Of a DNA stretch of 64,000 nt, positions 27,515-36,249 are shown piece by piece; the first letter of the stretch is position 1, and each line of letters starts with the position of its first letter. The notes beneath the pieces were generated by a model, which made no database searches, was not told the DNA's origin, and was given only the letters and a program-made list of their open reading frames with translations. This stretch comes from Verrucomicrobiaceae bacterium (GTDB taxonomy: Bacteria; Verrucomicrobiota; Verrucomicrobiia; Verrucomicrobiales; Verrucomicrobiaceae). Where the stretch lies: NCBI GenBank assembly GCA_019694165.1, contig JAIBCL010000004.1:62001-126000 (forward strand), written 5' to 3'. Position numbers and translations under genes: made by a program.

Positions 27515-28393
27515 ATGTTCGCCGGAACCCACACCGCCATCGTCACTCCTTTTCGCAACGGCCATATCGATGAAGCCGCGCTCGAAAAGCTCGTCGATTT
27601 CCAGTTCGACAACGGCGTGACCGGTGTGGTGCCCTGCGGCACGACAGGTGAGTCGCCGACGCTCGATCACGATGAACACACCCGCGTGGTCGAACTCACC
27701 GCGAAGTTTGCCAAAGGTCGTGGCGTCGTGATGGCGGGCACGGGATCGAATTCCACGCGTGAAGCCGTCGAACTCACGAAGGCCGCCGAAGCTGCTGGTG
27801 CCACCGCGATTCTCCAGGTCGCTCCCTATTACAACAAGCCTACGCCGGAAGGTCTGCTCGAGCATTTCAAGCAGGTCGCTCAGGCCACGAAGCTGCCGAT
27901 CATGCTCTACAGCATCCCGGGCCGTTGCGGCATCGAGATCGGTCTCGATGTCATCGCGAAGCTGCACGCCGCTTGCCCAAACGTCTGCGCCATCAAGGAA
28001 GCGGGCGGCAATCCCGAGCGTGTGAGCCAGATGAAGCAAATGATGCCGGAGAATTTTGAGATTCTCAGCGGCGACGATTCGCTCACGCTGCCGTTCATGT
28101 CCGTCGGTGCCGTCGGCGTGGTGAGCGTGGCCTCGAACATCATTCCGAAGCAGGTTTCCGACCTCGTGAAGCTCGCGTTGAAGAACGACTTCGCCGGTGC
28201 GCTGAAGCTGCATCGCCAATACTACCCGCTGCTCTCCGCTTTCCTGAAGCTCGCCACAAATCCCATCCCGATCAAAACCGCGATGGCCCTCGCCGGTCAC
28301 GTTGGCCCCGAACTGCGTTTGCCGCTCGTGCCGATGGATGCTGCGAAGACGAATGAGCTGGAGGCCACGCTGAAGCAGCTCGGCATCATTTGA
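27515..28393 (+). CDS. dapA: 4-hydroxy-tetrahydrodipicolinate synthase
   Basis: This 292-residue class I aldolase condenses pyruvate with aspartate semialdehyde, the first committed step to diaminopimelate and lysine. Visible marks are the GTTGESPTL loop, APYYNKPTPEGL, the catalytic Tyr in MLYSIPGRCG and the Schiff-base Lys in AIKEAGGN. Length and motifs are normal. The gene sits between dapF and an FAD oxidoreductase gene. The leader is a heptamer array instead of a normal Shine-Dalgarno site. Confidence 0.95.
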   Translation: MFAGTHTAIVTPFRNGHIDEAALEKLVDFQFDNGVTGVVPCGTTGESPTLDHDEHTRVVELTAKFAKGRGVVMAGTGSNSTREAVELTKAAEAAGATAILQVAPYYNKPTPEGLLEHFKQVAQATKLPIMLYSIPGRCGIEIGLDVIAKLHAACPNVCAIKEAGGNPERVSQMKQMMPENFEILSGDDSLTLPFMSVGAVGVVSVASNIIPKQVSDLVKLALKNDFAGALKLHRQYYPLLSAFLKLATNPIPIKTAMALAGHVGPELRLPLVPMDAAKTNELEATLKQLGII

Positions 28394-28404
28394 GAGCGGG
28401 CCTG

Positions 28405-29823
28405 ATGAATTCGGACGCTCAGAAACCTCACGTCGCTGTCCTCGGTGGCGGTCCTTGCGGACTCTATGCCGCTCGCGTGCTCAGCCGCGCCGGCATCGCC
28501 GTGACCGTGCTCGACAAAGGCGACCGCCCAGGCGGCCTCGCCACGAGTCACAAGCGCGGCGAGAATTGGTATGACCTCGGTTGCCACATGCTTCACGAGT
28601 TCGACAAGGAGATCTACGAAGACATGATGTCGATCATGGGCTCCGACAGCATCCCCGTGCAGCTCGATGCGCGCATTCGCTGGGCCGGGGCCTTTTATCG
28701 CTATCCGCTGCAGTTTCAGGACATGATCCGCGGCATTCCGATCGCCACGCTGATCTATTACACGATGGGCCTCTTCGCCGCGCAGTTTCGAAACATGCTC
28801 GCGCCGTGGATCCCAAAGAACGCCGAGCAGGCGCTCATCATGCTCTACGGCCGGCCGCTGTATGAGTTCTTTTTCAAAGACTTCACACATCGTTATTGGG
28901 GAATCCATCCGAGCGAGCTGTCGGCCACCTTCATCACCACGAAGATGCCGCGACTCAGCGCCGTCGATGTCATCAAGCGCGCGCTCGGCAAAGTCGGCGT
29001 CAAAGATCGCGGCGTGAAGGCTGTGGAGAGCGCGCTCCTTGACGAGACGCTGCACTACTCGCGCACCGGTGCCGAGGCCATGCCGCGCCACATCGCCCGC
29101 GTGGTGAATGACTCCGGCGGCAAAGTCATCCTCGGCGCGGAAGTCACCCGCATTCTCCTCGATGACTCCGGCACTCGCGTCCGCGGCGTCTGCTATCGGA
29201 AGGATGGCACCGATCACGAGATCGCCTGCGACGAATGCATCTCCACCATTCCCGTGCCGCATCTCGCCACGCGCTGCGAACCGCTGCCACCTGACGCCGT
29301 GCTCGAAGCCGCGCGACAGATCCGCTACAAGCCGATCGCCATCTACGGACTGCTCGTGAAGAAGCAGCGCTGCATCGATGCGCTCTACATCTACTACCGC
29401 GACCGTGCCTTCCATCGCGTCGGCGAGCCAAAGAACGCCGGCCTCACCGTGAATCCGCCCGATCACACCGTTCTCATCGTCGAGACGACGTGCGAGATTG
29501 GCGACGACAAATGGAAAGGCACCGACGAGGTGAAGCAGCGCATCTTCAGCGACCTCGAGCACGAGAACATCTGCCGCCGCGAAGACATCGTCGAGGTGAA
29601 CATCCTCCACAGCGAAACCGGTTATCCCATCTTCGCCCTCGGCTTTGAGCCGCATCTCGACAAAGTGAAGCGCTGGATCTCGTCCATCACGAACCTGCAA
29701 AGCGTCGGCCGTCAGGGCGGCTTCACCTATCCGAACATGCACAGCGCCATGCGCATGGGTGCATGTGCGGCTGAGGCTGCAATGGCACGGTTGAACAAGA
29801 AGGGGGCATCGCCCGCATCATGA
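28405..29823 (+). CDS. FAD-dependent amine/protoporphyrinogen oxidase-like protein
   Basis: This 472-residue flavoprotein has an N-terminal dinucleotide fold (AVLGGGPCGLYAARVLSRAGIAVTVLD, then GGLATS) and a C-terminal FAD-closing segment (SVGRQGGFTYPNMHSAMRMG). The overall plan resembles UDP-galactopyranose mutase and the HemY-like oxidases. The reaction is not clear; a role in cell-surface sugars or carotenoid-like desaturation is possible. I start at ATG 28405; a TTG at 28390 overlapping the dapA stop would extend it by five residues. The stop overlaps the next start (ATGA). Confidence 0.75.
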   Translation: MNSDAQKPHVAVLGGGPCGLYAARVLSRAGIAVTVLDKGDRPGGLATSHKRGENWYDLGCHMLHEFDKEIYEDMMSIMGSDSIPVQLDARIRWAGAFYRYPLQFQDMIRGIPIATLIYYTMGLFAAQFRNMLAPWIPKNAEQALIMLYGRPLYEFFFKDFTHRYWGIHPSELSATFITTKMPRLSAVDVIKRALGKVGVKDRGVKAVESALLDETLHYSRTGAEAMPRHIARVVNDSGGKVILGAEVTRILLDDSGTRVRGVCYRKDGTDHEIACDECISTIPVPHLATRCEPLPPDAVLEAARQIRYKPIAIYGLLVKKQRCIDALYIYYRDRAFHRVGEPKNAGLTVNPPDHTVLIVETTCEIGDDKWKGTDEVKQRIFSDLEHENICRREDIVEVNILHSETGYPIFALGFEPHLDKVKRWISSITNLQSVGRQGGFTYPNMHSAMRMGACAAEAAMARLNKKGASPAS

Positions 29824-30200
29824 AGCCCGATCCGAAAAAGATCCGGCTGGCTGCGTTGCTCGGCTTTCTTGCCGTTGCGCTGGGTGCATTCGGCGCGCAC
29901 GGACTTCAGCCCGCGCTAATCGAGCACGGCACCGTGGAGATTTGGAAGACCGCGAGCCATTACCACCTCGTCCATGCCGTCGTGCTGCTCGTGCTCGCAT
30001 TCGTGCACACCGATGACGCACCGGCGCGCTGGTCGTGGTCATGCCTCACATGGGGCGTTTTGATCTTCAGCGGCACGCTTTACACGCTCGCCATCACCGG
30101 CACGAAGTGGCTCGGTGCCATTACGCCCGTCGGGGGGCTGCTCATGCTGACGGGCTGGCTGCTGCTGGCGATCCGCCGCTGGCCGGGCACGGTGCCGTGA
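29820..30200 (+). CDS. DUF423 small membrane protein
   Basis: This 126-residue protein has four hydrophobic helices and the DUF423 (YgdD-like) pattern: GFLAVALGAFGAHGLQ near the start, KTASHYHLVHAVVLL in the middle and GTLYTLAITGTKWLGAITPVGGLLMLTGW at the end. It is an inner-membrane protein of unknown function found in many phyla. The start overlaps the stop of the FAD oxidoreductase gene. Confidence 0.9.
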   Translation: MKPDPKKIRLAALLGFLAVALGAFGAHGLQPALIEHGTVEIWKTASHYHLVHAVVLLVLAFVHTDDAPARWSWSCLTWGVLIFSGTLYTLAITGTKWLGAITPVGGLLMLTGWLLLAIRRWPGTVP

Positions 30201-30230
30201 AGGAAGATCATCCCCGAGCCAAAAAAGCCT

Positions 30231-30260
30231 TTGCGCAAGCCAGTGAAGCCTGCATATATC
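30231..30260 (+). promoter_or_regulatory. Probable tRNA-Phe promoter
   Basis: TTGCGC (30231-30236) and ATATAT (30254-30259) are 17 bp apart and lie just upstream of the tRNA gene. A GC-rich discriminator (CGCGCCTCG) follows the -10 box, as is usual for stable-RNA promoters under stringent control. Confidence 0.45.
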
Positions 30261-30282
30261 GCGCCTCGCTTTCTCAGCGCAT

Positions 30283-30358
30283 GGCTCGGTAGCTCAGTCG
30301 GTAGAGCAGAGGATTGAAAATCCTCGTGTCGGCGGTTCGATTCCGTCCCGAGCCACCA
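30283..30358 (+). tRNA. tRNA-Phe (GAA)
   Basis: The 76-nt sequence folds as a standard cloverleaf. The acceptor GGCTCGG pairs with CCGAGCC, the D-stem is GCTC/GAGC, the anticodon stem GAGGA/TCCTC encloses loop TTGAAAA with anticodon GAA, and the T-loop is TTCGATT. The 3' CCA is encoded. It is the only tRNA gene in the window. Confidence 0.97.
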
Positions 30359-30615
30359 CTCAAACCACCGGGGTGTCCCTCGCCATAGTCTTTGTGATGA
30401 GTACCTTACACGCTGAGCTGGCGCGCCAGCCCGCCCCTCGACGGCCACCGCACCATGTAAACATCGACCAGGGGTAACCACACCGCGGACGACCCGCTCG
30501 GTGCACCGTTGAGGCCGCTTGATGAGGCTCAGGCGACGGTTTCATGCGGCCCCCTACATCAAGCTAAAATGGGAAGAGGAGTGAATTTCGCCCGTTTCCT
30601 GAGTCGCCTTTCACC
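30359..30615. other. Intergenic region after tRNA-Phe
   Basis: No gene is supported. A perfect palindrome (GCTGGCGCGCCAGC, 30417-30430) is present. I saw no repeated 3' end of the tRNA and no integrase, so there is no sign of an island inserted at the tRNA. Confidence 0.5.
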
Positions 30616-32403
30616 ATGCCCGTCATCACCGCCGACAAACTGCAGGACAACTACGACGTCGTCATCGTCGGCTCCGGTGCGGGAGGCGGGCAGACGGCTT
30701 ACACGCTGACGATGGAGGGCGTGAAGGTGCTCATGCTGGAGGCGGGGCGCTCGTTTGATCCGGCGACGGAGGTGGCGATGTTTCAGACGCCGAACCAGGC
30801 ACCGTTGCGCGGCGAGAAGACGCCGGACAAGCAATACGGCTTCCACGATTGCTCAATCATGAGCGGCTGGGACATTCCGGGCGAGCCTTACACGAACGCG
30901 CACGCGGAGGAGGCGAATCACTTCCGCTGGTGGCGGCAGCGCATGATGGGTGGTCGCACGAATCACTGGGGTCGCATTTCATTGCGCAACGGGCCGTTCG
31001 ATTTCAAACCGCGCACGCGCTGGGGCATTGGATTCGACTGGCCGATCAGCTACGACGACATCGCGCCTTACTATGACAAGGTCGAGATGTTGATCGGTGT
31101 GTTCGGCACGAACGAGGGACTCGAGAACTCGCCCGATTCATCGCCCGGTGTGTTGCAGCCCGCGCCGAAGCTGCGCGTGGGCGAGCTGTATGCGCAGAAG
31201 CATGGGAAGAAGGTCGGTGCGCAGGTGCATTCGATTCATCGCGCGGTGCTGACGCGACCGCAGGACGCGGAGTCGCTGCCAAAGAAGTTGCATCCAGGCA
31301 ACGAGAAGGCGCAGCGATTGCTCGCGGATAACATGCGTTCGCGCGCGCCGTGCTTCTGGGCCACGGACTGTCATCGCGGCTGTGCGATCCGCGCGAACTA
31401 CGATTCGCAAACGGTGCATCTGCGACCTGCGCTCGCGTCGGGGAATCTCGACATCCTGCCGAACGCGATGGCGCGCGAGGTGACGGTCAACAAAGACGGC
31501 AAGGCCACGGGCATCACGTTCATCGATAAGACCACGGGCCGCGAAGGTCATGCGAAAGGTCGCGTCGTCGTGCTCGCCGCGGGTGCGATGGAGTCGGTGC
31601 GCTTGTTGTTGAACTCGGGCATTGCGAATTCGAGCGGCAAGGTGGGCAAATACATAACGGACTCCGTGCAGAGCAGCGTCAGCGCGCACATCCCGGCCTT
31701 CGAGGGCATGCCGATTCACAACGAAGATGGTGCGGGCGGGCCGCACGCTTACGTGCCGTGGACGTTCTTGAAGGAGAATCGCAATGCGGAGTTCGGCTTC
31801 CCTGGCGGCTATCATCTGGAGTTCACGAGCGGACGCCAGATGCCGTCGCTCGGCGTGGTGAGTGGCATTGATAGTCGAGCGGGCAGCAAGAGCGTGTTGT
31901 TTGGCAAGAAACTGAAAGAGGAAGCGCGGCGGTTCTACGGTTGTCAGCTCGGCTTCGGTGGTCAGGGCACGATGCTGCCAAACGATGGTTGTTTCACCGA
32001 ACTCGATCCGGTGGTGAAGGATCAGTGGGGCATTCCCGTGCTGCGCTTTCATTGGAAGTGGACCGATGCGGAGTTGAACCTCGTGAAGCATCAGCAGCAA
32101 CACATTCGCGAACTGCTCGAAGCGATGGGCGGCAAGGTGTCGAAGCCCGAGACCGATCCAGCGAAAGCGATCAAACAAGGCGGCACGGTCATCCATGAAG
32201 TCGGCGGTGCGATCATGGGTGCGGATGCGGCTTCGTCTGTGACGAATGCCTTCAGCCAGACCTGGGACGTGAAGAACCTCTTCATGGCCGATGGCGCTCC
32301 CTTCGCCAGCACCGCCGACAAGAACCCGACGCTGACCATCATGGCGCTCGCGTGGCGCATGACGGATCACCTCATGAACGAACTCAAACGCCAGAACATC
32401 TGA
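30616..32403 (+). CDS. GMC-family FAD oxidoreductase (gluconate 2-dehydrogenase large-subunit type)
   Basis: This 595-residue flavoprotein has the Rossmann motif VVIVGSGAGGGQTAYTL and LMLEAGR at residues 14-46, an MMGGRTNHWGRISLR substrate-domain segment and a C-terminal GMC_oxred_C region (HEVGGAIMGADAASSVTN, then TADKNPTLTIMALAWR). It would oxidise a sugar or sugar alcohol. It overlaps by one base with the subunit 3 gene, the usual pairing for gluconate/sorbosone-type dehydrogenases. The third, cytochrome c subunit is not adjacent. No signal peptide is visible here; it may be exported with the small subunit by the Tat system. Confidence 0.9.
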   Translation: MPVITADKLQDNYDVVIVGSGAGGGQTAYTLTMEGVKVLMLEAGRSFDPATEVAMFQTPNQAPLRGEKTPDKQYGFHDCSIMSGWDIPGEPYTNAHAEEANHFRWWRQRMMGGRTNHWGRISLRNGPFDFKPRTRWGIGFDWPISYDDIAPYYDKVEMLIGVFGTNEGLENSPDSSPGVLQPAPKLRVGELYAQKHGKKVGAQVHSIHRAVLTRPQDAESLPKKLHPGNEKAQRLLADNMRSRAPCFWATDCHRGCAIRANYDSQTVHLRPALASGNLDILPNAMAREVTVNKDGKATGITFIDKTTGREGHAKGRVVVLAAGAMESVRLLLNSGIANSSGKVGKYITDSVQSSVSAHIPAFEGMPIHNEDGAGGPHAYVPWTFLKENRNAEFGFPGGYHLEFTSGRQMPSLGVVSGIDSRAGSKSVLFGKKLKEEARRFYGCQLGFGGQGTMLPNDGCFTELDPVVKDQWGIPVLRFHWKWTDAELNLVKHQQQHIRELLEAMGGKVSKPETDPAKAIKQGGTVIHEVGGAIMGADAASSVTNAFSQTWDVKNLFMADGAPFASTADKNPTLTIMALAWRMTDHLMNELKRQNI

Positions 32404-33038
32404 TGAACACGAACGACGACCTTCCTCGCATTGATCGCCGCGTGGCCATCCAGTGGATGCTTGGCGCAACCGCCGCGCTCGCCACGCGTGATGCGTCGCT
32501 CTTTGCCGCCGACGCACCGATCCAAGCCAAAGGCTACGGCCCCGATCCGGTGATGGTCAAAGCCTACAAGCCCGGCGACGTGTGGCCGCTCACGTTCAGC
32601 GATGCACAGCGTCGCAACGCGCGTGCGCTCTGCGATGTGATCATCCCCGCTGACGACACTTCACCGAGCGCATCTGCGGTCGGCGTGCACGACTTCATCG
32701 ACGAATGGATCAGCTCGCCGTATCCCGCGCAGGCCGGTGATCGCAAAGCAATCCTCGAGGGCCTGAAGTGGACCGACGACGAAGCAAAGAAGCGCTTCCA
32801 GAAAGCCTTCGCCGATCTCACGCTCGATCAGCAAACCGCCATCTGCGACGATGTCGCGAGTCCCAGTGGGAAAGACAAAAAGGCCGCGAGCTTTTTCAAA
32901 CGCTACCGCGACCTCACCGCCGGAGGCTACTTCACCACGCCTGAAGGCATGAAGGCCATCGGCTACGTCGGCAACATGCCGAGCGCGACGTTCGAAGGGC
33001 CGCCGTTAGAGGCGCTGATGCATGTGGGGTTGGCGTGA
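32403..33038 (+). CDS. Gluconate 2-dehydrogenase subunit 3-family protein
   Basis: This 211-residue partner of the GMC enzyme has an N-terminal twin-arginine-like signal (RRVAIQWMLGATAALATRDASLFAADA) and then the subunit 3 pattern FSDAQRRNARALCDVIIPADDTSPSASAVGVHDFIDEWI. It likely carries the large subunit through the Tat pathway in folded form and stabilises it. ATG 32403 overlaps the large-subunit stop (TGATG), so the two are translated together. Confidence 0.88.
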   Translation: MNTNDDLPRIDRRVAIQWMLGATAALATRDASLFAADAPIQAKGYGPDPVMVKAYKPGDVWPLTFSDAQRRNARALCDVIIPADDTSPSASAVGVHDFIDEWISSPYPAQAGDRKAILEGLKWTDDEAKKRFQKAFADLTLDQQTAICDDVASPSGKDKKAASFFKRYRDLTAGGYFTTPEGMKAIGYVGNMPSATFEGPPLEALMHVGLA

Positions 33039-33042
33039 CACT

Positions 33043-33387
33043 ATGAACCAGCCAACACCAGTCAGTCGTGATGCCGCGATGAGAGTCGTGGAGGTCGCTA
33101 ACGCTATGCTATCCAGATCCATGGGTCTCATTGAAGCTGCGCGCAGAATTTCTGGTGAGCATCTCTACTCAAGCCACGGCGACGAGCCATCCGATCATGA
33201 CTATCTGCGTTTTGTCGGGATTGATTCTGAGACCGATCATCTCCCCATTGGTCCTGTGCGAAAGTATTGGAGCCAGGAAGCGCTGCGACAAAAGGACGAT
33301 GAGATCAGAGCCTACGAGAGCTTTGCTCGCGAGTCTGCAGTAGCAGCTGCCAAGAACCTTGTGTCGAAGCTCGCGAAGCACATCTGA
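33043..33387 (+). CDS. Small DUF2489-like protein
   Basis: This 114-residue protein has the sequence pattern LIEAARRISGEHL, DYLRFVGIDSETDHLPIGPVRKYWS and ALRQKDDEI, which I recall from DUF2489 proteins; the function of that family is unknown. It starts 4 bp after the subunit 3 gene but is noticeably less GC-rich than its neighbours, suggesting it was acquired separately. It may function as an immunity or accessory protein, but nothing in the sequence proves it. The ATG at 33043 was chosen over an upstream in-frame ATG inside the previous gene. Confidence 0.5.
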   Translation: MNQPTPVSRDAAMRVVEVANAMLSRSMGLIEAARRISGEHLYSSHGDEPSDHDYLRFVGIDSETDHLPIGPVRKYWSQEALRQKDDEIRAYESFARESAVAAAKNLVSKLAKHI

Positions 33388-33477
33388 AGTCGGGAACTGT
33401 CGCAAAACTATTCTAGGCATGAGTAGATAGCCCAACATCGCCTTGCCAATACCTGCTCCAATGGCCGTATTGTAGCA

Positions 33478-35346
33478 ATGCTCTCGCTTCATCGTCTCTT
33501 CATCCTCGCATTCTGCATTGTTGCGCTTTCGCCACTTGCTGCCGCTGTCGTGCGCGTCGAAGTCATGCAACGCACTGACATCCCCAAGTCCGACTACGAG
33601 ATGGTCACCGGCAAGCTGCACTTCGAGATTGATCCGAAACTGCCGGGGAATGCGCTCATCGCAGATGTCGATCTCGCGCCCACGAACGCGACGGGCAAGG
33701 TGAGCTTCGTCGCGGACCTTCGTTTGTGGAAGCCGAAGGACGTGGCGCGCAGCAATGGCGCGGCGTGGGTGGAGATTCCGAATCGCGGTGGGAAGGCGAG
33801 TCTGCCGAAGGCGATGATGGATGCGGGATTCACGCTGCTGAATGTTGGCTGGGAGTTTGATGTGACAGACAAAAAGGACGCGCTGCGACTGGAGGTGCCG
33901 CGTGCGAAGAACAAGGATGGTTCGCCGATTCGCGGTGTGGTGAGCGCGCAGTTCACGCCGGACAAGAAGAGCGAGGAAGAGAAGTTCACCGACCTGATCG
34001 AGTATCCGCCGGTGGACATCAACGGGCCGGACAGCAAGCTCATCGTGCGCACGCGTGCGGCGTTCCCTGGCGGTGACGAAGTGCCGAGTGCGAAGTGGCG
34101 TTTTCAAAACAATCGCCTGCATCTCGACGGCGGCTTCATGCCGGGCAAAACGTATGAGCTGTTCTACCTGAGCGAAGCGCCGCCGATCGCGGGACTGGGC
34201 TATGCGGCGATTCGCGATGCGGTGTCGTGGCTCAAGCATGATGCAACCTCGCTCGCACCGGTGAAGCACGCATATGCGTTCGGAGCCTCGCAGTGCGGGC
34301 GCTTCCTGCGCGACTTCGTGTATCTCGGCTTCAACACCGATGAACAAGATCGCATCGCACTCGATGGCGTGATGTCGCACATCGCTGGTGCGGGTCGCTT
34401 GGTGTTGAACCAACGCTGGTCCACGCCGCGCGATCTCGCTGCGTATCACACCGCGTCGTATCCATTCGCCGATACCGCGCAGCGCGATCCGATCAGCGGG
34501 CTGTCGGAGGGTGTGATTGAGAATCTTCGCGTGAAGCATGCGCCGAAGATTTTCTACACGAACACAGCCACGGAATACTGGGGCGGCGGTCGCGTAGCGG
34601 CGCTCACGCACACGAACGTGGAAGGCACCCAGGACATCGCGTTCCCCGCCAACGTGCGCTCGTATTTCTTCGCAGGCACCTCGCACGGGCCAGCGCCGTT
34701 TCCGCCGTCGGCATCGGCGAAGGATGGTCCGCTCGCTGATCCGATCAATGCGAGTGCAACGGTGACGGCTCTGCGAACGGCCATGCATCGCTGGGTGAGT
34801 GAAGGCGTCGCGCCGCCGCCGAGCGTGTATCCGAAACTCTGCGACGGCACGCTGACGCCGGTGAAGGACATTCGTTATCCCCAAGTGCCGGGAATCGCCG
34901 CACCCAATGCGATCAAAGCCGGTGGTCGTGTGCGCAACCCGCTATACTCCGACGGCGCGGGTGAAGGCACGGAGTTGCCTTTGCTCGTGCCACAAGTCGA
35001 TGCCGATGGCAACGACCTTGGCGGCATACTCATGCCTGATCTCGCCGTGCCGCTCGGCACCGCGGCGGGCTGGGTGTTTCGCGCACCAACGCAAGGTTCG
35101 CCTCATGAACTCGTGATGCTGCGCGGCGCTTGGACACCGTTTGCTACGACCAAAGTGCAGCGTGAGAAGAAGAACGATCCGCGTCCGTCGATCGAAGAGC
35201 GCTACGCGTCGAAGGATGACTTCATGGCGAAGGTGAAGGTTTCGATCGAGAAGTTGATCGAGCAACGCTTGATGCTCGACTCCGATTTGGAGCCGCAGAT
35301 GAAGCAGGCGAGCGAGAGGTGGGACTGGGTGGCACTGGCAAAGTAG
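33478..35346 (+). CDS. Secreted alpha/beta hydrolase domain protein (PF20091-type)
   Basis: This 622-residue exported protein has a signal peptide (MLSLHRLFILAFCIVALSPLAAA), a beta-rich N-terminal region of about 25-220 and an alpha/beta-hydrolase-like domain. The nucleophile-elbow-like segment is YAFGASQCGRFLRDFVYLGFN. This matches the large alpha/beta hydrolase domain family of unknown substrate found in soil bacteria. A GIAAPNAIKAGGRVRNPLYSDG region near 480 and LLVPQVDADGNDLGG near 510 are further family phrases. It stands alone, so the substrate cannot be guessed beyond an ester or amide. Confidence 0.75.
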   Translation: MLSLHRLFILAFCIVALSPLAAAVVRVEVMQRTDIPKSDYEMVTGKLHFEIDPKLPGNALIADVDLAPTNATGKVSFVADLRLWKPKDVARSNGAAWVEIPNRGGKASLPKAMMDAGFTLLNVGWEFDVTDKKDALRLEVPRAKNKDGSPIRGVVSAQFTPDKKSEEEKFTDLIEYPPVDINGPDSKLIVRTRAAFPGGDEVPSAKWRFQNNRLHLDGGFMPGKTYELFYLSEAPPIAGLGYAAIRDAVSWLKHDATSLAPVKHAYAFGASQCGRFLRDFVYLGFNTDEQDRIALDGVMSHIAGAGRLVLNQRWSTPRDLAAYHTASYPFADTAQRDPISGLSEGVIENLRVKHAPKIFYTNTATEYWGGGRVAALTHTNVEGTQDIAFPANVRSYFFAGTSHGPAPFPPSASAKDGPLADPINASATVTALRTAMHRWVSEGVAPPPSVYPKLCDGTLTPVKDIRYPQVPGIAAPNAIKAGGRVRNPLYSDGAGEGTELPLLVPQVDADGNDLGGILMPDLAVPLGTAAGWVFRAPTQGSPHELVMLRGAWTPFATTKVQREKKNDPRPSIEERYASKDDFMAKVKVSIEKLIEQRLMLDSDLEPQMKQASERWDWVALAK

Positions 35347-35388
35347 TGACGGGCTGTTACCGCATGATTGGTGAGATCGTCTGCTTCT

Positions 35389-35419
35389 GAGCCTGACACG
35401 TTGTCACGAGCGAAGGCTC
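35389..35419 (+). terminator. Hairpin downstream of the alpha/beta hydrolase gene
   Basis: GAGCCT (35389-35394) pairs with AGGCTC (35414-35419). Inside it TGACA and TGTCA pair over a 3-nt loop. It lies between convergent genes and could end transcription from both sides. Confidence 0.4.
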
Positions 35420-35493
35420 TTGGCTGCTGTTGCCGGCTTGCCGCTGCCAGATCAAGCTCCCGAGCGCGGCAGGTCCGCGGACGGACGGAACAT

Positions 35494-36237
35494 TCAGGGG
35501 ACGGGGCGGATTTTGAACCAGGCGAGGAATTCGTGGTTTCCATCGGCACCTGTGACAGGCGACGCCATGAGGTGCTTCCACTCGAGCCGGGAGTCGCCGC
35601 GGACAAACGACTCGATCTTGGCGCACGCCTTCTGGTGGAGTGCGGGTTCGCGCACGATGCCGCCTCTGCCAACTTCCTCACGCGAAAGCTCAAACTGCGG
35701 CTTCACGAGCACGATGCAATCGCCACCGGGCTTGACGACGGCGAGCGCGGCAGGCAGCACGAGTGCGAGGGAGATGAAGGACACGTCGGCGACGAGGACA
35801 TCGACAGTTTCGCCCACATCCTGCGGCTGCATGTGGCGCACGTTGAAATGCTCCCGCGAGACGACACGCGGATCACTGCGCAGTTTCCAGGCGAGCTGGT
35901 TGGTGCCGACGTCGAAGGCGAAGACTTTCCGTGCGCCGCGCTGCAGGAGGCAGTCGGTGAAGCCACCGGTGGAGGAACCGATGTCGAGGCACACCTTGCC
36001 GGCCACGTCGATGGCAAAGCGGTCGAGCGCGCCTTCGAGCTTCAAGCCGCCGCGGCTGACGAACTTCGGAGGCGTCTTGACGCGGAGATCGGCTTCTTCG
36101 GCGACGAGCAGGCCAGGTTTGGTGGCGGGATGTCCGTCAACGCTGACTTCACCCGCGAGAATGAGGCGTTTCGCCTGTTCGCGGGACGGGCACAGCGCCT
36201 TTTGCACGAGCGCCTGATCGAGCCGGATGCGGGCCAT
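35494..36237 (-). CDS. tlyA: TlyA-family rRNA 2'-O-methyltransferase
   Basis: This 247-residue protein has an N-terminal S4 RNA-binding domain (IRLDQALVQKALCPSREQAKRLILAGEVSVDG) and a FtsJ-like methyltransferase domain from about 65 (LDIGSSTGGFTDCLLQRGARKVFAFDVGTNQL as the SAM site). TlyA proteins methylate ribose in 16S and/or 23S rRNA and influence capreomycin sensitivity; the old name haemolysin A reflects an early misreading. It starts 12 bp after the end of the proline-rich membrane-protein gene, so the two are probably co-transcribed. Confidence 0.93.
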   Translation of the reverse strand: MARIRLDQALVQKALCPSREQAKRLILAGEVSVDGHPATKPGLLVAEEADLRVKTPPKFVSRGGLKLEGALDRFAIDVAGKVCLDIGSSTGGFTDCLLQRGARKVFAFDVGTNQLAWKLRSDPRVVSREHFNVRHMQPQDVGETVDVLVADVSFISLALVLPAALAVVKPGGDCIVLVKPQFELSREEVGRGGIVREPALHQKACAKIESFVRGDSRLEWKHLMASPVTGADGNHEFLAWFKIRPVP

Positions 36238-36249
36238 CGCGACTGCGGG

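Noticed and set aside
30417..30430. Palindrome after tRNA-Phe as an attachment site
   Set aside because: It does not copy any part of the tRNA 3' end and no integrase is nearby.
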